The notes: generated by a model not told the origin, from the letters alone. DNA of 64,000 nt from Monilinia fructicola (GCA_008692225.1 VICG01000009.1:1116001-1180000); one strand, 5' to 3'; shown: positions 16,350-27,868, numbered from the stretch's first letter. Numbers and translations: made by a program.

Positions 16350-17483
16350 ATGGCTAGAGAAAGATTGATATCTCCATCTAGCGGATCGAAACCTTCTCAC
16401 TCGTCAGCCAAGCCGCCACCTCTAGATCTTCGACCAAAACAAAGAGAGCCCCCACGATTCAAGGGCGATATACAGCGAGCAAAAATAATCCTAGGATTTT
16501 CTGCCATTGGCAAAACACATCTTGCTGCAACAGCCAACCGCGATTTCGAATGGTTACGTGTGATAGATTTTTCACTTATCCCTCAAGGACTAGATATCAC
16601 ACAAGATTACAAAGCAGATTATTTGCAAACTATTGCTGATGCTGCAGAACGGCCTGGTGTTTTATTAGTTGGAGGTCCGAGATGGGTTGGCCAATTCCTG
16701 GTTGAGAATAATTTGGCATTTAGTAGCGTTTACCCAATCGACGATTGCAAGGAGGAGTATATAGCGAGATGGAACCAGATGGGAGAGGAAGAAGGATTGA
16801 TTATCCATCGTTTGACATGGTGGGATGATTTGATTGCGGCTATGCAATGGCCAAATGGAAGATGTAATCACTTTGAGCTGTACTCGGGAGTATACTTGGA
16901 GGATGTATTTATGAACATTTTGACGGCGGCGGACCAGGTTGAAGGGTTAGACGATGAATCGAACCTAAAAAGGGAACGAGAAGATGTTTGGCATGAAGCC
17001 CACGAAGTCCACGAAGCTCATGCAAAACATGAGCCACCACAATCACCGACTGGCCCAGTAGGTCCGGTGCGCCTACCCTCTGTTCGTCGAAACAGATCAC
17101 ATACCGAAACCGATGCAATACAGCAAGCCATAACGAGTATGAAATTGAGCTGCTCTTCACGAATTCGAACCTTTCTCAACAACATCTTTTTGATCCTCCA
17201 ATTTATCTTCCTGTGCATCCTCGCTACACTCATTATGCTGACGTATGAGGAGTGGAATATTTGGCAGACGAAAAACCGACCGAATCTCCCTACCATCGGC
17301 GAATTTCCCGCTCTTGCGAAGATACTTGATACCTCCTCTACCCACTGGTTTCTTCCGGATTTTTTGACTCCCTTCTTACCAAACTCCAGACCAATATGGC
17401 TGGGAACAGCCGCTTTTAGAAAAGAGCTTGTGATTTTAGTTCACAAGTGGCTGGATTTGGAAGAATCGCTATTGAACGCTTAA
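16350..17483 (+). CDS. P-loop nucleotide-kinase-like protein with C-terminal membrane segment
   Basis: An intronless frame of 377 residues. Residues 45-60 are a Walker A (IILGFSAIGKTHLAA) that follows a beta strand. Further features are DFEWLRVIDFS, GVLLVGGPRWVGQFL, then VYPIDDCKEEYIARW, WWDDLIAAM and CNHFELYSGVYLEDVF (about 60-205). That succession resembles small bacterial and phage nucleoside/adenylate-kinase-like proteins, where 'YP...KEEYI.R' and 'L.SG.YL.DV' recur. A charged linker with HEAHEVHEAHAKHE and a TGPVGPV repeat follows. One hydrophobic segment at about 275-297 (IFLILQFIFLCILATLIML) predicts a tail-proximal membrane anchor. Catalytic activity and substrate are not known. A prokaryotic origin of the kinase half is inference. 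Confidence 0.75.
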   Translation: MARERLISPSSGSKPSHSSAKPPPLDLRPKQREPPRFKGDIQRAKIILGFSAIGKTHLAATANRDFEWLRVIDFSLIPQGLDITQDYKADYLQTIADAAERPGVLLVGGPRWVGQFLVENNLAFSSVYPIDDCKEEYIARWNQMGEEEGLIIHRLTWWDDLIAAMQWPNGRCNHFELYSGVYLEDVFMNILTAADQVEGLDDESNLKREREDVWHEAHEVHEAHAKHEPPQSPTGPVGPVRLPSVRRNRSHTETDAIQQAITSMKLSCSSRIRTFLNNIFLILQFIFLCILATLIMLTYEEWNIWQTKNRPNLPTIGEFPALAKILDTSSTHWFLPDFLTPFLPNSRPIWLGTAAFRKELVILVHKWLDLEESLLNA

Positions 17484-17983
17484 TGACATGGAGATGAAGT
17501 ATCTTGTACATATACAACCACAACGAGAGATAAATATATGAAAGTCTTTCACAATAAATTGACTGTATTCAACTTACGCAAAAAGTGCAATTGATAAAGT
17601 CAGTTTACGAAACAAAATTTCGATCTGCTATTTTCTTCCTTGATTGTGGCTGCAAAAGCCACTCTGTGGCTGTCATGCGGGATCTAGAGCACCCTAAATA
17701 TCTTGGCTGACATCAAGCTCAACACTTTGACAACAAAAACTTGTGAAAAGCCCAAACCAACTTTAATCTTGCCGACATGCTTCCACACCGTCTGAAAGGC
17801 ATGTACCCACGGGGCCGTTCCGTGCCTTGGTTTCCTTGATGGTATCCAAGTCATCATGATGAATGCTGTGGTGGAGATCGTTCAGGTACGGGAGTATAAG
17901 GTAAGGTACGTACCGGAATTGGTAGTTGTTTCCTTCTCCTTTATCGCTATCTCAGTTTTCCTCTCGTCTGCGAATATCTCAAG
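17484..17983. other. Intergenic between kinase-like and phosphatase-like genes
   Basis: 500 bases holding the 3' flank of one plus-strand gene and the promoter of the next. A CT-rich leader (CTCCTTTATCGC..., TTTTCCTCTCG) precedes the ATG at 17984. No gene is seen. Confidence 0.6.
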
Positions 17984-19345
17984 ATGCACTTCTCCGCCGT
18001 TCTCCTTACTCTGGCTCTCCAGGCTACCACTGTAGTCTCTCATTCTCCAAATTCATATTCTTTTGATCCATTGGAGCACCTGGCTGGAACTGCACCTCCA
18101 TTTGATCCCCAGGATCCAGCAACTGACCCTGCTCCCCCTCAAGGATGCAATGTCACCCGAGCTGCATATCTTGTCCGCCATGCTGCAATCTATGCCAATG
18201 ACTTCGACTATGAAGAATACATTGAACCTTTCGTGCAGAAGTTGGCAAACACCTCTGTAAACTGGGCTAGCATCCCAAGCCTTTCCTTCCTTTCAACATG
18301 GCAAGCTCCTATCACTGATCCGGAGATCGAAATGTTGACGAGATCGGGCAAATTAGAGGCTACAAACTTGGGTGTGGATATTGCGCAGAGATATCAAAGC
18401 TTGAGAACACCTAAGAAGATATGGACATCTACTGCAGAGAGAACCGTGAAGACTGCGCAATCATTCTCCAATGGAATCGCAAATGATGCTTCAGATATTG
18501 AGATTGTCGAGGTATACGAAGGGAAGAATGACAGTGCAAACTCCTTGACACCATACAAAGGCTGTCCTGCATACAGCTCCTCCGGGGGAAGCGACCAATC
18601 CGGAGAATTCCAAGAGACATACACCAAGCCCATAACCGCGCGATTTAATAGCTTGGCCCCAGCATTCAACTTCACCGCCGACGACGTCTACGGCATGTCT
18701 CTCCTCTGCGGCTACGAAACCGTGATCCGCGGCTCCTCCCCCTTCTGCGACCTCTCGGTCCTCTCCCCCACCGACTGGCTCGGCTTCGAATACACCAACG
18801 ACATCCAATACTTCTACAACACGGGCTACGGGCACGCTGCCTCGGGCGCCATCGGCTTCCCCTGGGTCAACGCCACCTTCAACACGCTCATGAGCGCGCA
18901 AAACCCCACCTCCAACGCCACCCAGGACCAAGACCTCTACATCTCCTTCACGCACCGCGAGCTGCCGCCCACGGTCATCGTGGCCCTCGGCCTCTTCAAC
19001 AACTCGGCCTACACCGGCGCCAACAACATCAACGGCACCATGCCCCTGCACCAGATCAACTACGGCCGCGCGTGGAAATCCAGCGCCATCCTCCCCTTCC
19101 TCACCAACATCGCCGTGGAAAAACTGGCGTGCGACAGCTTTGGCTTCGACGCCGGGACCTACTACAGGGTCCTGGTGAACAATAGCCCTCAAGATCTCGT
19201 CGATTGCACCAGCGGCCCCGGAACGACCTGCAAGGAAGAGGATGTGAAGGGCTGGCTGGCCGAGCGCGCGGAGGTCGTCGGCTCCTTTGTCGACGTGTGC
19301 GGCGTGGACTATGCGAACGGCACGGATGTTTTGGACATCTATTGA
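17984..19345 (+). CDS. Secreted histidine-phosphatase-superfamily protein (acid phosphatase/phytase-like)
   Basis: Intronless, 453 residues. The first 19 residues form a signal peptide (MHFSAVLLTLALQATTVVS). The motif around residue 65, YLVRHAAIYAND, aligns with the RHGxRxP phosphate-binding loop of branch-2 histidine phosphatases, but Gly and the second Arg/Pro are replaced. Near 320, SFTHRELPPT takes the place of the usual His-Asp/His-Glu proton-donor motif. WTSTAERTVKTAQSFSNGI is the usual Arg-containing helix. Many N-glycosylation sites and paired cysteines fit secretion. I expect a phosphomonoesterase-like fold; activity is uncertain given the altered motif. Codon use changes sharply near 18650: upstream third positions are mixed, downstream almost every codon ends in C or G. 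Confidence 0.85.
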   Translation: MHFSAVLLTLALQATTVVSHSPNSYSFDPLEHLAGTAPPFDPQDPATDPAPPQGCNVTRAAYLVRHAAIYANDFDYEEYIEPFVQKLANTSVNWASIPSLSFLSTWQAPITDPEIEMLTRSGKLEATNLGVDIAQRYQSLRTPKKIWTSTAERTVKTAQSFSNGIANDASDIEIVEVYEGKNDSANSLTPYKGCPAYSSSGGSDQSGEFQETYTKPITARFNSLAPAFNFTADDVYGMSLLCGYETVIRGSSPFCDLSVLSPTDWLGFEYTNDIQYFYNTGYGHAASGAIGFPWVNATFNTLMSAQNPTSNATQDQDLYISFTHRELPPTVIVALGLFNNSAYTGANNINGTMPLHQINYGRAWKSSAILPFLTNIAVEKLACDSFGFDAGTYYRVLVNNSPQDLVDCTSGPGTTCKEEDVKGWLAERAEVVGSFVDVCGVDYANGTDVLDIY

Positions 19346-20156
19346 GCTGGGCAGTGGCCAATTTTTTTTTTTATCTTCACTTAATGTGTTTTCGTGCTGG
19401 GCATAGATGGCTACTAATGAGTAATGGAATGAATAATGATGGTACCTCGCCAAGAGGAAAATGCAATATCGAAACTTCCCTCCCACTTGTCATTTCTGCT
19501 CTGCGTAGCTCGTCGTGATCTTCTCATCTACTCTGTATGCCGTCGCTCGTCTCTCTCCCCGGCACCCATGAAAGTCCTTATTGTACATCTTATCCACGAC
19601 TGATCAACAGAGACATGGCGAATATCTTCACCCTGTCTCCAGCGAACCGGCCGGCACCAGGGGAGCCGTCCCGCTAACTATCCATCTTTACACTTTCCAC
19701 CATGGGCCTCCGCTTCGCAAACTTCGGCAAAACATAAGACTTGCATTGATCATTTTCATTTTCTTTTTCATTTTCTTTTTCATTTTCTTTTTCATTTTCA
19801 TTCCCGTGCCGGTGTGAGTGGGAGTGTGAGTGTGCATGAGAGAGGACTCATTTATTTGTACGAGGAGCAATCGGGATGGATGGATACGCTTGTAAAGAAT
19901 CGTGCCGCCATCATGTATGTATTTGCCTCTTGCCCAACCTACCTACTGTATAGTATGATCTAGATTACATTTCAAGCCGTTCGCGTGCCGCCGTTCCGTG
20001 CCCTAATCCCGCGAACTTCCAAGTCCCGACAAAGTTGCCTCCCTCCCTCCCTCTATCCAAGAAAAACCCCAAAAAAAAGAACAAAAAAAAAACAATCATT
20101 GATGAAATACACCCTAGTCGTTACTAAAACTACAAAGTCTCCCTTCCTGGTGCGCT
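19346..20156. other. Intergenic between convergent genes
   Basis: The 3' flanks of the phosphatase-like gene (plus) and the OCRL-like gene (minus) meet here. It contains the CATTTTCTTTTT repeat and A-rich runs near 20070-20092. No gene is seen. Confidence 0.6.
19751..19801 (+). repeat. (CATTTTCTTTTT)n minisatellite
   Basis: About four tandem copies of a 12-base pyrimidine-rich unit in the convergent intergenic space. Confidence 0.85.
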
Positions 20157-23100
20157 TCAAGGAACAAGACCCTTCAGAAAGGCTTCCAGGATGTCTCTTC
20201 TCTTTTCCTCCAAAATCCTCTTGTCTCTATCTTTGACAGGTATACTGCCCCTAAAAACTATTCCCACGAATACTTCCGCAAAAGCTCTATTGACATCTCT
20301 TCTCCTAACTGCAGCGGGGTCTTCTGGAGGCGGCGCGGCTCTTCCTTTCCAACTCATAGTTCTTTTCACAGAATTGAAACCAATGCGAACCGTCGTGTCA
20401 AGAGAACGTCTCACTTTTGGAATCGGTGCTAATTCTCCCGCCACTCGTGATAAAGTTGACGTTAGGAAGACAAATGAGATATTGTGATGCGGCAAAGCAG
20501 ATAGAACATCCAAAACCCGCCCTTTTGTTTCCTCAATATCGAATCGAGTGTTTCCCACTCGCGATGCGACATCTGCATCAATTTGTTCACATATAGTGGC
20601 AGGTATGATGCCGTCTGTAAGACTGCGCAGGAAAAGGACGAGAACTTCGGCGAGAATTTCTAGTCGATTAGCAGCTGGGATCTCGACAGGAAATATATCA
20701 AATATACTCTGATCGGCATCCAGAGCAGCGAGTACTCGACCTTTCAATGTGACTCTGGCAGATTGATCTTTAAGCCGCCAGGTTTTCTCGTCAAATGGCC
20801 AACCTGGTGAGTCTCTAGGAACCACTGCACCCTCCAACATGTTTGAATCGGCAACGACCCGGTCCGTGAGAGAGTCCACGACTTGTGTGAGCTTAAGTAA
20901 CTCCCGAGGTGCGGACCAAGTCACTTCTTGACCTCTATTTACAGGAGGCCCAGGTTCGCCTCGTGGGCGGGGCAACAAAGCTCGCACGCCGCCTTCCGGT
21001 ATATGAATGAGTTCATTCAATTGATCGCCCTAGACAAGACTGGAGCCAGTTTCCTTTAATTGGAATGAAGTGATCTCTTCCATCTGTGACTCTTAATACC
21101 AACACATCTTCAAGTAAGACCTCTCCGTTATTGAGAGACTTTACAGAGGAAAGGTCGTCCACTAAAACCTCCAATGTAGCATTAATGGCATCTCAGGTTC
21201 TAGGGTAATTTCTCGTTTAAGCTCCTTGAGAGCTCTATCATCTTCATCCATGGAAAACCCCGCAAAGCATACACTGAGCCACGGCGGTGCGATTCTATCC
21301 TCTTGGCCTTCAACGCCAGGTCTATCAACAAATGCAAATGTCGAAGTGACCTGACTAGTGTTCGCAATTGTTAAATTTCTAGTTTTTCGGCGATCGAATT
21401 CCACATCACCAAAATCAACCACTCCACTCCCATCATTGGATTTCTTTCGAGATTTATCATCCCTTTGCTTCCATCTGCATCCTGTGAGTGGTCCACAACA
21501 ATGGTGATTCCGGGCCGGGCTTCATTCTCTGCTCGATCAAGGTCTCTAGCGACCTCTTGTTGTACTTTGGATTTTAATTCGGGCACGACGGCGTCATATT
21601 CCAAGGTAAAAACAGCATCGAGCGGTTTGTGATCTGATGATAGGACACGCTGGTGTGATGTGTAGACATCCAGATTTATTCGATCCACAAATCCATCCTT
21701 AGTCACTACCGGTGCTGCTTCATTCTCCTCCATCTCATCATATTCGTCATATTCATCATAATCATCGCTCTTAGAAGATGTGTTCTGTTGCTCGCCATCT
21801 TCATCTGGATCGTAACTAAAAAGAACATCCTCATCATCTGTGGCATGATCCATTCCTTGAGCTCTCATCTCTTCGTCTTTTCTTCTTGCTAATGCCTCTT
21901 CATTCATCTTGGCATCAAACATCAGCTTATCTCTCCGTGTTCGAAATAAAATCCTATCACACCAACTTGGTGCCCTTTTTTTCTCACTAGAATCAAAAAT
22001 GCCCATGCGCCCTACGTCGTATTTATACGTTGGAAGGAAGGTTATGGGCCCTTCTCTCCAGCCATCATGAAATGCCCTTTGGGCTTTCTGGACGTGCTTC
22101 AACTGGTCATGGGGTAACAAGGAGTCGATGGTAGCTTGCAAACGAAGCCGGATCTTGGCTGGGATCTTGTATGAATTCGTCTGGATCTGGGAGTGTGGTT
22201 ACCGTCGAAGAATCGTCGTTATGATCGAATGTACTGCTGGTTTTTCTAGTCTCTTCCTCCTCGGATTCGTCCTCGCTATCAATTGACCTTATGACAATTG
22301 GTCCGTCCCCTGCATCGATTTCATCATCAATCTTCTTTCTTGATTGAGTTCCAATATCATACTCTCCCTTCGTATGGAGCATCAGCAATCGTCGAATGTC
22401 GTCTCCGGGTAATCCCTCCAGCCTAAAATTTAGATCTCCGAACCAGAAAGCAAAATCTTCGTCCCCGATGCTCTCCTGAGCATCGTCTAAAACTCCACCT
22501 CGACTGATCGGGTCAAAATGCGTCCTTTGCAATATTTGCGAGACATCCCAGATCCGTCTTTCCAAATGTGCCTTATCCGTCCCCGAAGCCAGATGTGAAT
22601 TGACGAATACAAGTCGAGTTGTTTCTCCCAGTACTATTCTCGTAGTGACAGCACCCTTGTTCCCTAAATATCCCATGAATCCAGTCCCCACACTGACAGT
22701 ACTAACAGAACTTATTGTGGGCGCAACGGTCGATGAGGCAAAGATGAACATGAGTAGACCAGAGAGCTGTTGTTCCGCTACTAAAGTATACCCTTCTGGT
22801 AAAGCAGTAGAAAGTGCTTTCCTCCATGTTGTAACAGGGTCATTATTCGAGTAAACTTTGCCAATGTATTCCCTCGCCGATGTAAGTTCCACCACTTCTT
22901 GTAATCCCAATACATATAATCCGATATCTTCTCCTCCCGCAATTACCCCCTCGTCGCCACGCGGTATGGTTGATTCTTTCTTCTTTCGCCTTGATTCTTG
23001 TTCATCAATACTTTCTATCTTTGCTTGGCTACCATCTTCTTCAATGGCATTGGCTAATTCCAGCGCAGCTAATTGTTTCTCGATCCCTTTGCCTTGTACA

Positions 23101-23300
23101 AACCATCCTGCAAGATCTTTCTCCGTGCCAGGACAAGCGGCAACATTCCAACAACCAATCTTTATTTTAATTTTTTGTGGTCGAGTATATTCGTCTCGTC
23201 GCGCATAGACGGCTTTCGAGAGGGATTGTGGACTCGAGGTCATCGGCGCTTCGACCTCGACCGGCTCTTCATCGATCGAATTTCTCGTGCTCGAGGCCAT
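20157..23300 (-). CDS. OCRL/INPP5B-like type II inositol-polyphosphate 5-phosphatase
   Basis: One exon spanning 3,144 nt, about 1,047 residues after allowing for four one-base indels. The catalytic domain starts at IKIKIGCWNVAACPG; key motifs are VFVNSHLASG, WFGDLNFRLE (near 290) and APSWCDRILFRTRR (near 446), the metal and phosphate-binding motifs of 5-phosphatases. An ASH-like beta domain (VVDFGDVEFDRRKTRNLTIANT, about 625-710) and a C-terminal RhoGAP-like helical region (about 815-1030) complete the OCRL order. It should dephosphorylate PI(4,5)P2-type lipids at endosome or Golgi membranes. Frame breaks are at 22140-22142 (extra base in AAA on plus), 21464-21466 (one base lacking), about 21194 (one lacking) and 21016-21017 (one extra). 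Each restores family sequence (DPASLQATIDSLLPHDQ, LEPGDAINATLEV, GRSIDELIHIPEGG) when corrected, and they sum to zero. The start at 23300 (MASSTRNSIDEE) has no competitor. Confidence 0.88.
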
Positions 23301-25407
23301 CTTTAGGCTTTTATAGTGTGTGTCGCAAACAACAGACGAATTAAGATTTCATAATATGATCAAGAAGAAGGTTTAAGCTAGCATCTTGGTTGTGCTTAAC
23401 CTATTTCTCTTCCTCTTTCCCCTTCTCGAGGATTTGTGCTCGAGCTAACTACTCTTCTCTGGCCTCCTCTCCTTCTTGCCTACCCTTTGAATACTGCTGG
23501 GGCAAATGACGTAGACACGAAGCAAGAGGTCACCGACCGGGAGAAGTGGTATTCCAAGGAAAGGAATGTAAAGAGAAAAGAGATTTGATAATTGTGAAGA
23601 CAAGAAGAAATTGAAGTTAAGGAAAGGAAAGAACGAGAGGAAAATGAGTGATTCAATAAGAAGTACTGTAGGTAGGTAGGTAGGTAGGTATTTAATGAAT
23701 GAAAAGGAAGGAATGCCAGGTTTTATTTTTTATTAATCGAAGAGTATTAGTAGAAGCTGGAGGTTACTTGTATTACCTAGGTAGTATATTATATGTATAT
23801 AATATTTAATATTTAATATATCATATATAATACGGATTATATATAGAGAAGTCCTACAAAGTCCACGGGTACCTAGGTATATATCTATTATGTATTATAT
23901 CCTTTCCAAGGTTGCCCAAGGACCTAGGTACCTTGGTACACCTGGGCAGTAAGGGTATTTATTTATATCCATGGATATTAATAATCATAGATTGTACGGG
24001 CCGAGCCTATTTATGTATTTATACCGAGTAATTGCATATAAATAAATAGAAATAAATATAAATATATATATAAATGAATATATAAATGAATATATTTATA
24101 TATAACAATTATATATATATATTTATATATAATAACTATATATATATAAAGTGATTATTCACATATTACTTAAAAAGTCGAATAAGTACCTAGTAGGTAG
24201 GTATTATAAATTGCCCAGGTGCTTGTATAGTAAATAATACATGATGAGGGGTCCACGGTTCCACGTTATCCTCCGTAGATGTCAACCTAAATGCTACTGC
24301 ACACTGCACTGCACACTGCACAGAGTAAATAAACGGTTGGTAACGGCAATTAACACTTGAAAGTTGAAACCCCTCTTAGATGTCTCAGATCAGTGAGTTG
24401 ATTAGTTCATTTCCTAGGTACTAGGCAATCTATCTGCTTTTTAGTTCGTTTAGCTTTTTAAGTCTATTAAATTATTAATATAATTGTTAATATAATATGG
24501 ATATATCTAAAACTATTTCTATGAATATTTATATAATAAATCGATTAGAATAATGATTAAGTTTTCACTATGAAATTCAATACTCGAGTATATGTAATAA
24601 TATTCAGCTCTTACTATGAGTAGGTAGTTAGTTGTATATAAATCTCTAGAATATATAAGTAGAACTATAAAGAAACTTTATATCTATCAATTCCAAGGTT
24701 ACCTAGGTATATAAAAGCATTAAAACGGCCTAAAAAGGACGGAGTATATATACACATGGATCCATGGATAGATAAGTAGGTCTATCAGTGCCTACAGAGT
24801 AGTAGTTCTAGAACTCATCTATCCATGGATCCTCTGTTATACCTACCTAGGTATTGAAAGATCAATAGAGCATTCACTACCTACCTAGGTATCCATGCAT
24901 ACGGTCATTTCCTACGAGGCTGAAATCTTTCTACCATCGGGTTCAACTTTTCCATCCTTCATAACAATTCCTCCGCCGCCATACAGATACATACGACCTA
25001 CATATCACCGTCTCATCATACAATCATAATTAATCATCAACACCAAATTACCCATACCCGACCATACTGTATAGTTGTTCTTGGCCGTACGAATACGAAA
25101 GTCAATTCTCAACACAGTATCAGTCTATCATACACTATCATCCACTATTCAGCGTCTAAATCCTTGGATCATCTGTCAAAGCTCACCGGAACTGAGCTCA
25201 CAGCATCATTGTCGCAATACTTGTAGCCTTCCTTGACTTCATACCACCCCACCAACCAACCAACCAACCAACCAACCAACCAAACAACAAACAAACGAAC
25301 GAACGAACGAACGAACAAATCAATAAAGCTTCACAGAATAGCTCTCCGTATCGTCTATCATCTACAATACCAACCCTTCTATAAACATCAGAAATTAAAC
25401 CATCATA
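23301..25407. other. AT-rich intergenic block between divergent genes
   Basis: The edges are 5' leaders of the OCRL-like (minus) and DCP1-like (plus) genes. The centre, about 23750-24160 and 24460-24720, is strongly A+T rich with TATATA runs, and is dotted with CCTAGG palindromes (for example near 23775, 23870, 23922, 24705, 24845, 24882). Two GGATCCATGG-type inverted pairs lie near 24757 and 24825. No coding frame or transposon protein is seen; a RIP-eroded repeat is possible but not shown. Confidence 0.5.
25250..25318 (+). repeat. (CCAA)n/(CGAA)n microsatellite
   Basis: A tetranucleotide run, CCAA units grading into CAAA and CGAA, in the likely 5' UTR of the DCP1-like gene. Confidence 0.85.
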
Positions 25408-26107
25408 ATGACACCTCGAAAGCCTCGTCAGCGTCAAAATCACCCTGGTCCTTCTCAACTAAATCAAGTTCAAGTATCCGACTATGATACCGAAACACCA
25501 ATTCCACCTCCCGCACCTGCTCGTCGTGAGCGTGAAGCTGTCAACCTAGAAGTCCTCAAGCGATATCATCCTTCAATCCAGGTGATCAGGTCGATTGCCG
25601 CATCTGCCACCATGTACATGTTCTCTCTAGAATCAAAAAACATGGGAGAAACTTCCTATCGAGGGTACATTATTTGTATGCGAGCTTATCCCGTCGCCCA
25701 CCACTGGCGCCGAAGATTACTGCATCGTGGTCCTCAATCGCAAGGGGCTCAATAATGTCATATATGATCTCAGCGAAATGAACAATGTGGAAATCAATGG
25801 CGAATATCTGTACTGGACGGTGGAAAAGCCAGAGGTGGTTGGAGGCACTCCGGTAGCCAAGGCCTTTGGCATCTTCATTCACGACGACGATTCGGGTACA
25901 AGGGCCACGAATCAATTAGAAATCCTCGATAATTGGAAGAAGACGCAAGCAACCATGACCGATGTGCAAACATTGGAGCACAATGTGGAAAATTATGGAG
26001 AAAAGGGCCCTTGCGAAGAAAGTACATATCCTGGCCAAATCCAAACACAAACCGAAGCGCAAGGAGGGCGGAGATTAAGTATCACAGATTTATTTGGTGG
26101 TCGTTGA
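25408..26107 (+). CDS. DCP1-like decapping-subunit homologue (short)
   Basis: The start MTPRKPRQRQNHPG is followed by NLEVLKRYHPSIQVIRSIAASATMYMFSLES, then TWEKLPIEGTLFVCEL, CIVVLNRKGLNNVIYDLSE, VEINGEYLYWTVE and KAFGIFIHDD. This is the EVH1/PH-like fold of Dcp1, activator of the Dcp2 decapping enzyme in cytoplasmic mRNA decay. The invariant tryptophan segment WEKLPIEGTLF is split by one extra A in the A6 run at 25635-25640; removing it gives 233 codons with no other break. The C-terminus ends at RRLSITDLFGGR, a point where filamentous-fungal Dcp1 proteins usually continue for hundreds of residues. Several core positions also differ. It may therefore be a truncated or divergent paralogue rather than the main Dcp1. 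Confidence 0.8.
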
Positions 26108-27566
26108 ATGATATTAACTCGATGAGGAAAGATAATATGCGTTACATGAACCAACGCTTGCTTGATGGGAGATTGCTTGGTCTTTCACCCATTCATGATA
26201 TACTAGTCGCTCCAATTGATTCTTGATCGCCGGGAATCACCAAGTCTTACATAGAGTGTTGTCTATGGCTGGTTGCTATATGGCTGGTATAAAATACTAC
26301 TATTGCCATCAAACATTGGCTAAGAGGACACTAAAGGTTTTGCATTGCACTGTGAAGAATTGCGGAAAGAGAGGCAACATATTATCCTACATTTGAGGAG
26401 AAGCATTATTGCAAAGGTATCTACACATATTTTGAAAAACCACGTGCTTTTGACGAGGAGGTCTGCAACCTTCCATTGAAGGAATCCATATGTCCAGTCA
26501 CGGACGAGACCCTCTTCACAAAAACAATAAATTTCCACCAAGAAATCTTTCCTGCTCGAATGCAAATGTGACCCATCTTCTGCACAAATTCTCAACGTCG
26601 CAATCCATGGATATCTACAAACCTCCTTCCTTCATCTCCCTCCACTCCGCATGCCATCAATGCAGTATACGAAGCACATGGTCTTCAAACCAGATAACAA
26701 CAAGCCAGATTGCGAATTCAATTTCAACGACACTTCTCTCAGTCCTCTAACTCGAATCCAGATTCCACACATTCACCCATCTACACAAACGCCCAGGTAA
26801 TGTTTCCCCCGATTCCGTCTCTTTTCCGTCCTCGGAAATCTTCCCTCTCAATCCCACCCACGGTTCCTAATCAGCAAATAGATATTCTCGTTGCGCGTGA
26901 GCTTTTCGGTGAAGTTCTCCCCGTGGCCCTCGTCTCGTCTCTTCTCTGGCCCTGTCCCTGTCCCTGTCCCGCCATGCATGTGTCTTCAGTTCATAACCAC
27001 ACTGGATATCTGGTAGCGCACGGAGACTCATGGCTTGGAATAACGTCGCGTCTGCTGGTGGCGCGGTGGGAACGCTGTTTATTTATCTAGCGATCGATCG
27101 GGTTGGAAGATCTGCAGCATGTCGCTCAGGTGATGGGGTGGATGGTAGAGTCTGTGTTTACTGCTTCTGGATGGGGCGGCTCTACACATACCAAGTGGTG
27201 AGTCTGGGGCGCACTGTGATGTTTGAGGGAGGGGGGGGGTGAAATGGATGTTGATATCTATATACATACAATGCTAAAAGTATTGAATCTCCCGCATGAC
27301 TTGCTCCCTGGGCGAATGTTTCATTTTCATCGTCGGAGGATAGACGTGAACATTGACGGAGAGGGCCAGAGCCCGAGAAATGCAATGCAATGCAATGCAA
27401 CATGCGAATCTCTCATAAGTCCAAAGTGACACGTCACCATGCAACGATCCCGTGCAATTTCCCTCGCGAGTCCTGCACTAGGTGTTCGGAGGGGAGTGGC
27501 GAGGAGGGAAAGAGGTGAATCAAAACCCGAGATGCAATCGACGCCATTCACCTCTCAAAGAATTTA

Positions 27567-27587
27567 CCCCCCCCCCCCCCCCCCCCC
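27567..27587 (+). repeat. C21 homopolymer
   Basis: Twenty-one consecutive C residues followed by GC4GCC; the complementary G run could form a quadruplex. It is also a likely place for length error. Confidence 0.85.
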
Positions 27588-27828
27588 GCCCCCCGCCGCT
27601 CTCTCCAACCATCAAAACAACAACGAAACGCAAATATCACTCGCTCACCACCAAGCCACACCCCCTTCTCGATCCCCGAACCCAGAGCGTAAATCGTAAT
27701 TCGTGTCGCTCCCTTCCTCTCGCGCGCACCCCCAACACCGCACCCCAATGCGCCCATGGACGTTTCGTCAGCGTGAGTGGAAATTCGCCGCTCCTGCAAA
27801 TAATCCTATTATCCTGCATCAACCCCGC

Positions 27829-27868
27829 CAGCAGCAGCAGCAGCAGCAGCAGTAGCAGCAGCAGCAGT
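27829..27868 (+). repeat. (CAG)n microsatellite
   Basis: A run of about 13 CAG/TAG triplets outside any supported gene. Confidence 0.85.

Noticed and set aside
18491..19486. 331-codon minus-strand frame opposite the phosphatase-like gene
   Set aside because: It is the antisense shadow of a stretch whose third positions are nearly all C or G; Val/Gly/Glu/Asp-rich with no domain.
22140..22200. A 49-nt intron to explain the OCRL-like frame break
   Set aside because: GTAACC...CAAG would fit the frame but deletes the family-like PDPDEFIQDPSQDP segment and lacks a branch site; a one-base indel restores DPASLQATID better.
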